Source of the DNA: Novosphingobium sp. CECT 9465
Lineage (GTDB): Bacteria > Pseudomonadota > Alphaproteobacteria > Sphingomonadales > Sphingomonadaceae
DNA: 64,000 bases
Assembly (NCBI RefSeq): GCF_920987055.1
Contig: NZ_CAKLBX010000001.1
Coordinates: 2,776,501 to 2,840,500 of the forward strand
Direction: 5' to 3'
Below the pieces are notes generated by a model. That model did not search any database, was not told the DNA's origin, and saw only the letters and a program-made list of their open reading frames with translations. Shown piece by piece: positions 50,429-59,328 of this stretch; the stretch's first letter is position 1, and every line of letters starts with the position of its first letter. Made by a program: the position numbers and the translations under genes.

Positions 50429-51757
50429 TCAATCAAACCAGATGCGCGGCTCCCCCGCCCTGCCCAGCATCAGCTCGGTCAGTCCCCACACACAGGCATC
50501 GGCACGGTCGGGCGATCGCCCCGGTCCCTGATAATCGCCACCCGGCATCAATCCGCACAGTTCGTCCTCCAACCGGGGGAACATGCCCGCATGGCGAACG
50601 CGCCCCGCTTCATAAAGCGCCGCCACCGGCTCGGCCCGCGCCGTCTTGCCGCGGCTCGCATGGACAAGGCGCAAGGGCAGCGATGCCTCGGCAGCGCGCA
50701 GCACCGCCTCCACCATCGCCCCACCCTGGTTCGCCTCGGCCACCACCCGGTCCGCAGACCAGGCGCGGGCAGCATCCGCAACGGCGCGGGCCCATCGTTC
50801 GGGGCTGGCCTGTTCAACCGAACAATCGGCCAGCACCCGCGCGATCCTGTCGTCTCCCATTCCGCACACCACGATTCCGCAGGCATCGCCGTGCGCGCTG
50901 GCAGGCGGGTCGACCGCCACCACCACACGTTTCATCGCCGGTGCCACAGCTTCGCGGCCCTGCTCGATCAGCGCACGGCTCCACAGCGCACCGGCCAGAT
51001 CCTCGATCATTTCACCATGCAATTCCTGCCGCCCCAGCAGCGACCGCCCGAATGTCCGCTTCATCGCCGCGATAAATCGCGCGGGCAGGTTCTGCGCGTT
51101 GTCGAACGTGCTTCCCCGTGTCAGCACCACCCCGCCCCGGTCTCCTTCGGCCATGATCCGTGCCACCAGCGGCACCGGCCTCGGTGTCGTCGTTGCCACC
51201 AGCCGGGGATCGCCACCAAGACGCATGCCCATCAGCAGGTTGTCCCATGTCGATGTGGCCCTGCTCGATCCGTTGTCCCACTTGGCGATCTCGTCACACC
51301 AGGCATGGGTGTGTTGCGGCCCGCGCAAACTGTCAGGCTCTCCTGCCGAATACAGAAACGCCTGCGCTCCGTTCGGCCACACCAGCCTGCGCACCGACGA
51401 TTCATACGTCGGCCGTCGCCACGGCGCTCCGATCGAAAGCAGCCCGCTTTCGCCTTCCACCATCACCGCCCGCGCTTCGTGCAGCGATGCCGCCACCAGC
51501 GCGATCCGCGCTTCGGGATCGGCCTCGGCCCGCTCTCTCACCCATTCTGCACCAAGCCGGGTCTTGCCAAACCCGCGTCCGGCCATGACGAGCCAGATCC
51601 GCCAGTCACCTTGCGGCGCGCGCTGGCTCTTGCGGCTCCAGATATTCCAGTTCCACCGCCATTCGCGGCATTCGTTGTCGGATAGCCTGGCGAAGAACGT
51701 GTCGATTTCCTCGCGGCTCGCGTTGAACATCCAGTCCAGCGGTTCGCCGTCATCCAT
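50429..51757 (-). CDS. GTA terminase large subunit (gp2 homologue)
   Basis: A 442-residue packaging motor. The ATPase domain has Walker A AGRGFGKT and Walker B in the THAWCDEIAKW region; the nuclease domain includes VVVAVDPPASAHGDACGIVV, where Asp starts the RNase H-like site. It packages host DNA headfuls. The ATG at 51757 overlaps the small-subunit stop; a longer ATG at 51772 is possible. Confidence 0.93.
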   Translation of the reverse strand: MDDGEPLDWMFNASREEIDTFFARLSDNECREWRWNWNIWSRKSQRAPQGDWRIWLVMAGRGFGKTRLGAEWVRERAEADPEARIALVAASLHEARAVMVEGESGLLSIGAPWRRPTYESSVRRLVWPNGAQAFLYSAGEPDSLRGPQHTHAWCDEIAKWDNGSSRATSTWDNLLMGMRLGGDPRLVATTTPRPVPLVARIMAEGDRGGVVLTRGSTFDNAQNLPARFIAAMKRTFGRSLLGRQELHGEMIEDLAGALWSRALIEQGREAVAPAMKRVVVAVDPPASAHGDACGIVVCGMGDDRIARVLADCSVEQASPERWARAVADAARAWSADRVVAEANQGGAMVEAVLRAAEASLPLRLVHASRGKTARAEPVAALYEAGRVRHAGMFPRLEDELCGLMPGGDYQGPGRSPDRADACVWGLTELMLGRAGEPRIWFD

Positions 51758-52259
51758 GCAGGCCATCCACATCGGCGATCACGCTGTCCGCCTTGCGACG
51801 GGCCAGTACCTGATCGCGCATGTCCAGCAGCTTGGCGTGTATCGATGCGCGCACCTCGGCAATATCGGCGTTCTCGCGGATTGCCCGCTGCCGCGCCGCC
51901 GTCTCGCGATGCTGTGTCAGCAGCCGCAGTGCGTTGGCATTGTCAAACTTGGCACCACCATCCTTGCCTTCGCCAAAGCGCAGGCGATGCAGCAGTTCCA
52001 GTTCAAGGTTGTCGTACCCTTCGCACAACGCCTCCCGCCAGGCCTGTGCAAACCAGTTGTCGCTCTGCTTCACCTTGTAGGGATGAGAAGGTTCGATCCC
52101 CGCAGCTATCGCCGCTGCGCTCACATTGGAGGTTTGGGCCAATGCAGCCAGAAATTTCATCTGCCATTGGCGCTTCGGCGCGGGCTTCTTCTTCGCATTG
52201 CCAGAACACGCTGTTGCACGCGGCTGCGGCACAGGCACGGACCTTGTCGGCTTGGCCAT
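51750..52259 (-). CDS. GTA terminase small subunit-like protein (gp1)
   Basis: A 169-residue protein with a basic N-terminus and a HTH-like region (TSNVSAAAIAAGIEPSHPYK), then helical segments (about 65-165). This fits GTA gp1, which acts as a small terminase. It is the first gene of the visible cluster. The overlap with gp2 is 8 bases. Confidence 0.78.
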   Translation of the reverse strand: MAKPTRSVPVPQPRATACSGNAKKKPAPKRQWQMKFLAALAQTSNVSAAAIAAGIEPSHPYKVKQSDNWFAQAWREALCEGYDNLELELLHRLRFGEGKDGGAKFDNANALRLLTQHRETAARQRAIRENADIAEVRASIHAKLLDMRDQVLARRKADSVIADVDGLHG

Positions 52260-52482
52260 TCAGACCATCCTCGCGTTTGAAGTGAATGGATTGTCGCGGA
52301 TATCGGTTGCCGCCGCGTTGCCCCTCGGCGGCGACTCGTCATTTCGCGATGTTCTTGTTATGTACCGATCAAGCGTGACGATGTCAATCAAAAAGTGCCA
52401 ATCCGGTTAATCGCCTCTCCGCTGGCACTTCGCCGCTATCTCGCCTAAACGCTGCACTGCACAACAACCGACGGGATTCTCG

Positions 52483-53124
52483 ATGCTCCGCCGCCTCTAT
52501 GATTGGACCATGGCCAAGGCCGCGCACCCTCATGCTGAATGGTGGTTGGCGCTGTTCGCGTTCATGGAGGCAAGCTTCTTCCCCATCCCGCCACATCCGC
52601 TGCTGGGTCTGATGTGCCTTGCAGAACCCAGGCGCGCGATCCGCTTTGCCGCGATCGCCACGATCGCCTCGGTTCTCGGCGGACTGCTCGGCTATGCCAT
52701 CGGTTACGGTCTGTACGATACGGTCGGCACGCAACTGCTCGCCGCTCTCGGTCTCACCGAAAGTTTCCCTAAAGCTGCCTGCTACTTGCGCGATTACGGG
52801 GTCGAGATCATCATGATCAAGGGCGCCACGCCCATCCCGTTCAAACTGCTCACGATCACCGCCGGCTTCATCGCCATGCCGCTGGTGCCGTTCATCCTTG
52901 CCAGCATTGTGTCTCGCTCGATCAGCTTCATGATCGTGGGCATACTGTTCCGCCTGTTCGGCGCCCCGATCAAGCGCTTCATCGACAAGTACCTCGGCCT
53001 CGTCACCATCGGCTTCGTCGTACTGGTCGTTGGCGGCTTCATCGCTGCCACCATGCTGGGCGGTGGCGGGACGGCTGAAACCAAGGCCAAATGCGAACAG
53101 GCAGCCCCGCTTATCCCGGCCTGA
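52483..53124 (+). CDS. YqaA-type DedA-family membrane protein
   Basis: A 213-residue integral membrane protein. FAFMEASFFPIPPHPLLGLM and GVEIIMIKGATPIPFKLLTI are features of the YqaA/SNARE-associated (DedA) family, implicated in membrane lipid transport. About five membrane segments. It is convergent with an SDR-like gene. The 223-base gap before it follows the start of the GTA cluster (divergent) and probably holds promoters for both. Confidence 0.85.
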   Translation: MLRRLYDWTMAKAAHPHAEWWLALFAFMEASFFPIPPHPLLGLMCLAEPRRAIRFAAIATIASVLGGLLGYAIGYGLYDTVGTQLLAALGLTESFPKAACYLRDYGVEIIMIKGATPIPFKLLTITAGFIAMPLVPFILASIVSRSISFMIVGILFRLFGAPIKRFIDKYLGLVTIGFVVLVVGGFIAATMLGGGGTAETKAKCEQAAPLIPA

Positions 53125-53148
53125 CAAGCGCTGGCCGGGATCGAGAAA

Positions 53149-54114
53149 TCAGGCAGTCTTGGCCTTTACGCCAAAACGCCCGAACTTGCGGAAGCGCGTC
53201 ATCCAGCGATCAAGGAACAAGCCCAGTGGTCGCGGCGCAACGCCCAGCGCCTCGATTCCGGGCACCGTCCCGCTGGCCACGTTCCCTGAAACCAGCAGCT
53301 TCCATTGATCGGTCGTGATCGGTGCTCCCGGCAGCCACCCCGTCAACGATGCGATCGTGCCTGAAACCGCATCAGGCAAGTCGGCAAACACGGGATCACG
53401 ACCGGCGGCCTTGGCTATGCGCCGGTTCAGCTCGCCCATCGTAATCACTTCCGGTCCGGCCAGTTCATAAGTCTTGCCGCCATGCGCCTGCGGATCGGCC
53501 AGCGCATTGGCAACAGCCTCCGCCGCATCGTCGACGAACACCGGCTGCAACTTCGCGTTCGGCCCGAACACCGGGATCAGCGGAAAGCTTGATACCAGTC
53601 CGCCAAACATGTTGAGAAACTTGTCGTCTTCGCCGAACAGAATCGATGGCCGCACGATCGTTGCCGATGGAAACGCCGCCAGCACGGCGATTTCGCCCTC
53701 GGCCTTGGTCCGGGCATAGGCAACGTCCGATTCACCATCGGCCCCCAGCGCAGAAACGTGGACGAACGCTTGCGCGCCAGCATCCTTCGCTGCCTGCGCC
53801 AGCCGCCCGACACCCTCGCCCTGCAATCCATCCAGGTTTCCGGCAAACGCCCCGACAAGGTTCACCACAGCATCCACGCCGGTCAGCGCCACTGCCACGG
53901 TATGCGGCTTCAGCACGTCCATGGCCACCAGTTGCACCTGCCCCAGCCCGCCCAGCGGCTTTACCCGGAATGCGCGTTCGGGATGGCGGCTGCACACCCG
54001 CAACCGTGCCCCGCGCGCCAGCAGTTCCTGCGCCAGATGGGTCCCGAAGAAGCCGGTTCCGCCAACCAGCGCAACCAGCATGCCGTCGAGATCGCGTGTC
54101 TTGCCCTGTGCCAT
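53149..54114 (-). CDS. NDUFA9-like NAD(P)-binding protein (complex I assembly type)
   Basis: A 321-residue atypical SDR. GGTGFFG (about 15-21) binds NAD(P); FVHVSALGADGESDVAYART and EGEIAVL carry the modified YxxxK region. The NDUFA9/39-kDa-like family stabilises complex I. A C-terminal extension (about 260-320) is typical. The ATG at 54114 is used; longer frames have no ribosome-binding site. Confidence 0.82.
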   Translation of the reverse strand: MAQGKTRDLDGMLVALVGGTGFFGTHLAQELLARGARLRVCSRHPERAFRVKPLGGLGQVQLVAMDVLKPHTVAVALTGVDAVVNLVGAFAGNLDGLQGEGVGRLAQAAKDAGAQAFVHVSALGADGESDVAYARTKAEGEIAVLAAFPSATIVRPSILFGEDDKFLNMFGGLVSSFPLIPVFGPNAKLQPVFVDDAAEAVANALADPQAHGGKTYELAGPEVITMGELNRRIAKAAGRDPVFADLPDAVSGTIASLTGWLPGAPITTDQWKLLVSGNVASGTVPGIEALGVAPRPLGLFLDRWMTRFRKFGRFGVKAKTA

Positions 54115-54335
54115 GTGACCAAATCCTGCCGCTTGCGATAATCGCCCGGAAAGAGCGAACCTCTGCGCCGCCTTTGGCACAGCACAGGCCGCGCTTTCAA
54201 TGACGAACATCCCGCGATCCTGCTCATCCGAAAAAAGAGTCGGCAATTACCGCGCATGCCCCGTTGACACCCCGCCCCCCTTCCCTTAGTGGCGCCCTCC
54301 TACCCGGCGGACGGCGCATTTGCCTTCCGCCCCGT

Positions 54336-54422
54336 GCCCAGATGGCGGAATTGGTAGACGCACCAGCTTCAGGTGCTGGCGCTCGCAAGGGCGTGGAGGT
54401 TCGAGTCCTCTTCTGGGCACCA
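54336..54422 (+). tRNA. tRNA-Leu (anticodon CAG), island insertion site
   Basis: GCCCAGA (acceptor, 54336-54342) pairs with TCTGGGC (54412-54418); the D-arm, the anticodon stem CCAGC/GCTGG with loop TTCAGGT (anticodon CAG), a long variable arm and the T-loop TTCGAGT are all visible, and CCA is encoded (54420-54422). A P4-type integrase relic and the island begin right after it, so its 3' end is the probable attachment site; the other attachment repeat would lie outside the window. Confidence 0.96.
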
Positions 54423-54526
54423 TCGCTTCCTCCGGACATGTCCATAAATGTCCGGAGAAGTCCGCAAAATCAAAGGTTTTTGACGGTTGGAGCGTCCACC
54501 CGCATCCGGTCAAATTCGTTGCAATT

Positions 54527-54556
54527 GACGGTATCCGACGGTATTTTTGACGGTAT
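54527..54556. repeat. Three short direct repeats next to the integrase relic
   Basis: GACGGTAT occurs at 54527-54534, 54537-54544 and 54549-54556 (10 and 12 bases apart), with a degenerate copy (GACGGTTG) at 54482-54489. Roughly one helical turn apart, they could be integrase arm sites or a directionality-factor site. Confidence 0.45.
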
Positions 54557-54577
54557 CGAAACCGACGAAAAGGTGGC

Positions 54578-55819
54578 GTCACGCTTACCGATCTGGCCGT
54601 CCGAAAGGCAGTTGCACGCGAGAAGCCCTACAAGCTTTCCGATGGGGGCGGGCTATACCTTCTGGTCACCAAGGCCGGTCAGCGGTGTTGGCGTGTCGAT
54701 TATCGTTTCGGGGAAAAGCGGGCCACCGCAGCCCTTGGGGTCTATCCCACCGTTTCACTGGCCGAGGCGCGGGCCAAGCGGCTGGAAATCAAGAAGCAGA
54801 TCGCCGATGGCATGAACCCGTCGGCCAAGCGCAAGATCGACAAGATCACCGGCCCGCTGGCCAACGTGAACAGCTTTCAGGCCGTTGCCTAGGAATGGCT
54901 CGACAAAGCCCGCCGGGAAGGCCGCGCTGAAGTGACGCTGGGCAAGCTGAAATGGCTGCTCGACTTCGCCCACCCGATCATCGGCGCACGCAAGATTGGT
55001 GAGATCAAAGCGCCCGAATTGCTGGCTGTCTTGCGCGCGGTTGAGAAGCGCGGGCATTATGAGACCGCGCGGCGGCTGCGCAGCACCTGCGGGCAGGTGT
55101 TCCGCTATGCCATCGCGACCGGCCGCGCGGACCGCGACGTGTCGGCAGACCTGCGCGGCGCAATCACCGTTCCCAAAGTCACGCATCGCGCGGCCATCAC
55201 ATCGCCGATGGAGGCAGGTGTGCTGCTTCGCGCAATTGACGCCTATTCGGGCTATCCAATCACCCATGCGGCCCTTCGTCTCGCCCCTCACGTCGTTGTG
55301 CGTCCTGGCGAACTCAGACACGCCGAATGGACCGAATTTGACCTGACCAAGAACGTCTGGACCATCCCCGCCGAGAAAACCAAGATGCGCGTCGCCCACC
55401 GTGTGCCGCTGACCCGGCAGGTGCTCGCCATCATGGAGGAACTGCGCGAGATCAGCGACAACCGCCGCTACCTCTTCCCGGCCCAAGGCAAGCGGGATCG
55501 CCCCATGTGCGAAAACACGATCAATCTCGCCCTGCGGCGCATGGGGTTTGATAGCAAGACGATGACCGCGCATGGCTTCCGCGCCATGGCTAGCACGCTG
55601 CTGAACGAGCAGGGCCACTGGAATCCCGACGCCATCGAGCGGCAGCTAGGGCACACCGAGACTGATGACGTCCGCCGCGCCTATGCGCGCGGAGAACATT
55701 GGGAAGAGCGGCTGGCCATGATGAAAAGCTGGTCCGACTATCTTGATCAGCTCCGATCAGGCGCGAAGATCCTGCAAGACAGCTTCCGCAAGCCGCCTAG
55801 CGCCGCGATTTCTGGATAA
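54578..55819 (+). pseudogene. P4-type tyrosine integrase, decayed (amber stop, no start)
   Basis: The frame carries the whole P4-type integrase: N-terminal LTDLAVRKAVAREKPYKLSD and GLYLLVTKAGQRCWRVDYRF, and a catalytic domain with RPGELRHAEW (Arg), HGFRAMASTLLNEQG (His/Arg), LGHTETD (His) and the RRAYARGEHWEERL Tyr. But an in-frame TAG at 54890-54892 interrupts it (VA*EWLDK), and no ATG/GTG/TTG exists between the upstream stop at 54548 and the homologous start. A C-terminal fragment could start at a GTG at 54932. It would have integrated the island at tRNA-Leu. Confidence 0.82.
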
Positions 55820-55991
55820 GGCGGCGCAGGCTGGCGACAGTGATGAGCGTTGATGCACCGATCTTCACGACATCGACCTCACCCGCTGCGATCAGCTCAT
55901 AGAGCTTCGAACGGCCAATGCCCGTCAGCTGTACCGCGACCGGGATACGCACGGTCAACGGCTCCAGCGGCAATTGCGGGGTTTCCGGCAT
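55797..55991 (-). CDS. AlpA/excisionase-like helix-turn-helix protein
   Basis: A 64-residue protein with a MerR-like HTH (PVAVQLTGIGRSKLYELIAA then GEVDVVKIGASTLITVASLR). It is like AlpA or excisionase regulators beside P4-type integrases, so it may control excision of the island. The start ATG at 55991 is preferred to longer frames. Its 3' end overlaps the integrase 3' end by 23 bases in the opposite direction. Confidence 0.7.
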   Translation of the reverse strand: MPETPQLPLEPLTVRIPVAVQLTGIGRSKLYELIAAGEVDVVKIGASTLITVASLRRLIQKSRR

Positions 55992-56847
55992 GGTAGCAGT
56001 TTTGGACAGGGCGCGGGGCATGAACTTCGCTTTCGTCAGATGGTTTTCGTGCGCGCCATTCTGCCCGATACGGCGGGATCGCTCCATCGCCGCCTCTGCG
56101 CCTGGCTACTCCTCGCAGCCCAGCGCAGACAAACAGGCTGCCGGAAAGAGCGGGATAGGTAGGGAGGTTTGCGGCAGGTGTTCCGCTTCCCGGCCAAACT
56201 TCATCAATACAGGGCATTTCGTGCCCATCGCAGGCAAGCGTTGCTTGGCGGCCTTTAGGTGGCTGCGGAATACCATCGGCGGAATCGGCAAGGCAGCAGG
56301 ATTAGGGCTGTTTTGGAGGGCGAGATAAAAGAGGTGCCAGCGCTCGGTTGTTAAGCCTATGAGTTATAAAAGATTTTCCGTATGGCACCGAATTTCCGGT
56401 GCCATACGCTCCTGTCGAAACTGTCGGAGTTCAGCCCTGAAACGGTATGGCACAGCCCAAAATCGACAGATTGCGCCGCCGGATTCCAAGCAGCCTACAT
56501 CGCATCACCGCACCGCCACTGATGCCCGGCACACTCGGCCTATCGTTGACCGAAGCGGATCGAGCACAACCGCCCAAAAATCAGGGGTGCCATACGTTTG
56601 TGCCGCAGATTTTCGCGCCTTTGCGCACTATCGTATGGCAGCCTCCCTTCGGTGCCATACAAAATTCTTCAACTGAACCAACCAGATAAGGGCCAGGTGC
56701 TGGCACTCCATTTATCTTGCCCTCCACATCTTACGCCAACCTACTCGCCGAAATTTCGCCAGACATCGCCGCCATCTGGCATTCGGTCATTGCCTAAAAG
56801 AGCCATTTCGCCTTAATTGGCGCAATGCTCCAATGCAGAGGCCAGCA
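55992..56847. other. Gene-poor 850-base stretch of the island
   Basis: No convincing gene was found. ORFs here (for example 56359-56676) lack ribosome-binding sites and domains and contain the repeats. The only visible structure is the GTATGGCA motif cluster at 56379-56660. It probably holds the regulatory region of the type I system. Confidence 0.55.
56379..56660. repeat. Cluster of six GTATGGCA(CC) motifs in both orientations
   Basis: A 12-bp perfect inverted repeat CGTATGGCACCG (56379-56390) / CGGTGCCATACG (56397-56408) is followed by single copies GGTATGGCACA (56444-56454), GGTGCCATACG (56586-56596), CGTATGGCA (56632-56640) and GGTGCCATAC (56651-56660). Three are in each direction. The multiplicity in a non-coding stretch suggests a protein-binding array. 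Confidence 0.65.
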
Positions 56848-57045
56848 ATGAAAACCATGTCGGCGCGAGAGGCGAAGAACGGCTTTGGCTTGATGATCGA
56901 CACGGCTCGCGCAAGTCCGGTGCTGGTCGAAAAGCATGGGCGCGGTGTTGTGGTAGTGATGGCAGTCGAGGAGTATGAGCGCTTGAAAGACATCGAAGCA
57001 GGCGGAACGCAGCAACGCTCTGGCATTGAAAGCGCGCGCCTGTGA
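56848..57045 (+). CDS. Phd/YefM-type antitoxin, coupled to hsdM
   Basis: A 65-residue protein. MSAREAKNGFGLMIDTARAS and VVVVMAVEEYERLKDIEA are the Phd/YefM antitoxin fold (N-terminal DNA-binding, C-terminal toxin-binding). No cognate Doc/YoeB-type toxin lies next to it. Its stop TGA overlaps the GTG start of hsdM, so it is the first gene of the type I operon and may autoregulate it. Confidence 0.78.
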   Translation: MKTMSAREAKNGFGLMIDTARASPVLVEKHGRGVVVVMAVEEYERLKDIEAGGTQQRSGIESARL

Positions 57046-58616
57046 GCAACCTCAGAGAAGCCGAGCGCGCCGAACTGCACAAGACCATCTGGCGCATCGC
57101 CAACGATCTGCGTGGCAGCGTCGATGGCTGGGACTTCAAAACCTATGTTCTGGGGATGCTGTTCTACCGGTTCATCTCCGAGAACCTGGTCGCCTATCTG
57201 AACGAGCAGGAACGCCGCGCCGGATCGCCCGACTTTGACTATGCCACCCTGAGCGATGCCGATGCCGAGTTTGGCCGGACTGAAACGGTGAAGGAAAAGG
57301 GATTCTACATCCTGCCCTCCAGCCTCTTCCCCAATGTCCGGGCGCGGGCGCGAAATGATGCGAACCTCAACGAAACGCTGTCCCAAATCTTCGCCGAGAT
57401 TGAAGGGTCAGCCAACGGCGCGGATAGCGAAGATGATCTGAAGGGCCTGTTTGACGATCTGGATGTCAACAGCAGCAAACTTGGCCCGACCGTGGCCAAG
57501 CGCAACGAAAAGCTGGTCAAACTGCTCGATGCCATCGGCGATCTGCCGCTGACGCGCGGCGGATTTTCGGACAAGAGCATCGATCTGTTCGGCGATGCCT
57601 ATGAATATCTGATGCAGATGTATGCCTCCACCGCAGGCAAGTCAGGCGGGGAATATTACACGCCGCAGGAGGTGTCGGAACTGCTGGCCCGGATCACCGT
57701 GGTCGGCAAGGATGCGATCAACAAGGTGTATGATCCGGCCTGCGGGTCGGGTTCCTTGCTGCTCAATTTCAGCAAGGTTCTGGGGCCGGACAAGGTGCGG
57801 CAGGGCTTTTTCGGCCAGGAAATCAATCTCACCACCTACAATCTGTGCCGGATCAACATGTTTCTGCACGATGTGAACTATGAAAAGTTCGACATCGCAC
57901 ACGGCGATACCCTGACCGACCCGGCACATTGGGATGACGAACCGTTTGAGGCGATTGTCTCCAATCCGCCCTATTCGATCAAATGGGATGGCGATGCCAA
58001 TCCGCTGATGATCAACGATCCGCGTTTTGCTCCGGCGGGTGTGCTCGCCCCCAAGAGCAAGGCCGATCTCGCCTTCACCCTGCATATCCTGCACTGGCTG
58101 GCGGTGAATGGCACGGCTGCCATCGTTGAATTTCCCGGCGTGCTCTATCGCGGCGGCGCGGAACAGAAGATCAGGCAATATCTGATCGACAACAATTATG
58201 TCGATGCCGTGATCCAGCTTCCGCCCGATCTGTTTTTCGGCACCACCATCGCCACCTGCATCGTCGTGCTGAAAAAATCCAAGGCGGATAATGCGACCCT
58301 GTTCATCGATGCCAGCGCCGAATTCACGAGGGCTGGCAACAAGAACAAGCTGGGGGGCGAACATCGCCAAAAAATTCTGGACGCCTTTGCCGCGCGGGAG
58401 AGCGCGCCCCATTTCGCGCGACTGGTGGACAACAGCGAGATTGCCGAAAACGGCTACAACATTGCCGTGTCTTCCTATGTGGAACAACTGGATACGCGGC
58501 AGGCGGTAGACATCACCGCGCTGAATGCCGAGATCGCAGCCATCGTCGCCCGGCAGGCCGTGTTGCGGGAACAGATCGACGCGATTGTTGCCGATCTGGA
58601 AGGGGTGGCGGCGTGA
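57042..58616 (+). CDS. hsdM: Type I restriction-modification system methyltransferase HsdM
   Basis: A 524-residue N6-adenine methyltransferase. N-terminal helical domain (about 1-150), SAM motif VYDPACGSGSLLLNF (about 229-243) and catalytic NPPYSIKWDG (about 307). C-terminal coiled-coil contacts HsdS. The GTG start lies in the antitoxin stop; the stop overlaps the zeta-like gene's GTG (GTGA). With HsdS it methylates; with HsdR it restricts. Confidence 0.96.
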   Translation: MSNLREAERAELHKTIWRIANDLRGSVDGWDFKTYVLGMLFYRFISENLVAYLNEQERRAGSPDFDYATLSDADAEFGRTETVKEKGFYILPSSLFPNVRARARNDANLNETLSQIFAEIEGSANGADSEDDLKGLFDDLDVNSSKLGPTVAKRNEKLVKLLDAIGDLPLTRGGFSDKSIDLFGDAYEYLMQMYASTAGKSGGEYYTPQEVSELLARITVVGKDAINKVYDPACGSGSLLLNFSKVLGPDKVRQGFFGQEINLTTYNLCRINMFLHDVNYEKFDIAHGDTLTDPAHWDDEPFEAIVSNPPYSIKWDGDANPLMINDPRFAPAGVLAPKSKADLAFTLHILHWLAVNGTAAIVEFPGVLYRGGAEQKIRQYLIDNNYVDAVIQLPPDLFFGTTIATCIVVLKKSKADNATLFIDASAEFTRAGNKNKLGGEHRQKILDAFAARESAPHFARLVDNSEIAENGYNIAVSSYVEQLDTRQAVDITALNAEIAAIVARQAVLREQIDAIVADLEGVAA

Positions 58617-59143
58617 ATGCACAAACCACCAAGAAGATCATCATTATCGCCGGTCCCAATGGCGCGGGGAAGACCACCTTTGCCCGGTCGTTCCTGCCCG
58701 CCGAAGCGCAGCTCCCCCGGTTCATCAACGCCGATCTGATCGCGGCAGGCCTCGCCCCCTTTGCGCCGGAAACAGCGGCACTCAAAGCTGGACGATTGAT
58801 GCTGCAAGAGATCGAGCAATGCGCGCTGAACGGCGAGAGTTTCGCATTCGAAACCACGCTGTCCGGCCTTGGCTATCTGCGCCAGATTGCCCGGTGGCGG
58901 GCGCAGGGCTATCGCGTCAGCCTGTACTTTCTGGCGCTGCCGGATGTGGAAACAGCCGTGGCGCGGGTGGCGGAACGGGTGCGCCAGGGCGGGCATGATA
59001 TTCCCGAACCCGTCATCCGCCGCCGCTTTACCGCTGGCCGCGACAATTTTCATCTGCGCTTCAAGCAGGCCGTGGATGATTGGGCGATATACGACAATAC
59101 CGGTGCCGAACCCGCCCTGCTGGAATGGGGAGAAAATCCATGA
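58613..59143 (+). CDS. Zeta-toxin-family P-loop kinase inside the type I operon
   Basis: A 176-residue protein. IIIIAGPNGAGKTTFARSFL holds the Walker A; FINADLIAAGLAPFAPE and ESFAFETTLSGLGYLRQI are characteristic of the zeta toxin/AAA family, whose members phosphorylate UDP-sugars or other small molecules. The GTG start overlaps the hsdM stop, and its stop overlaps the next gene's ATG. Toxin activity is inferred from the family only. Confidence 0.82.
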   Translation: MNAQTTKKIIIIAGPNGAGKTTFARSFLPAEAQLPRFINADLIAAGLAPFAPETAALKAGRLMLQEIEQCALNGESFAFETTLSGLGYLRQIARWRAQGYRVSLYFLALPDVETAVARVAERVRQGGHDIPEPVIRRRFTAGRDNFHLRFKQAVDDWAIYDNTGAEPALLEWGENP

Positions 59144-59328
59144 AACCGCAAGACCTGTCCAAGGCAAAGAACCCTGATCTGCGCGCCTCGCTGGCCGCAA
59201 TGAAGCGCGCAGCCGCATTGGCGCGCCAGACTGCCATGCAAACCGATACGGCCATTATCATGGCACGCGACGGTAAGCCGGTGCGCGTCTCTGCGGAGGA
59301 ACTGCGCCGGGAAAGCAAACAAGCATGA
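59140..59328 (+). CDS. Small companion of the zeta-like gene (possible antitoxin)
   Basis: A 62-residue, helical, basic protein (MKPQDLSKAKNPDLRASLAA; IIMARDGKPVRVSAEELRRE). GGGGAGA at 59127-59133 is a good ribosome-binding site. It is coupled to the zeta-like gene (4-base overlap) and hsdS (4-base overlap). Small proteins of this type often accompany zeta-like genes and could be the antitoxin; this is inference. Confidence 0.6.
   Translation: MKPQDLSKAKNPDLRASLAAMKRAAALARQTAMQTDTAIIMARDGKPVRVSAEELRRESKQA

Noticed and set aside
49634..51685. Very long + strand ORF (683 codons) across portal and terminase genes
   Set aside because: It is antisense to two well-recognised GTA genes and the palindrome repeats; composition is typical of shadows.
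54264..54815. 183-codon ORF covering the tRNA-Leu gene
   Set aside because: It runs through the tRNA and the start of the integrase in the wrong frame.
56359..56676. 105-codon ORF in the island's gene-poor stretch
   Set aside because: No ribosome-binding site, no domain, and it merely spans the GTATGGCA motifs.
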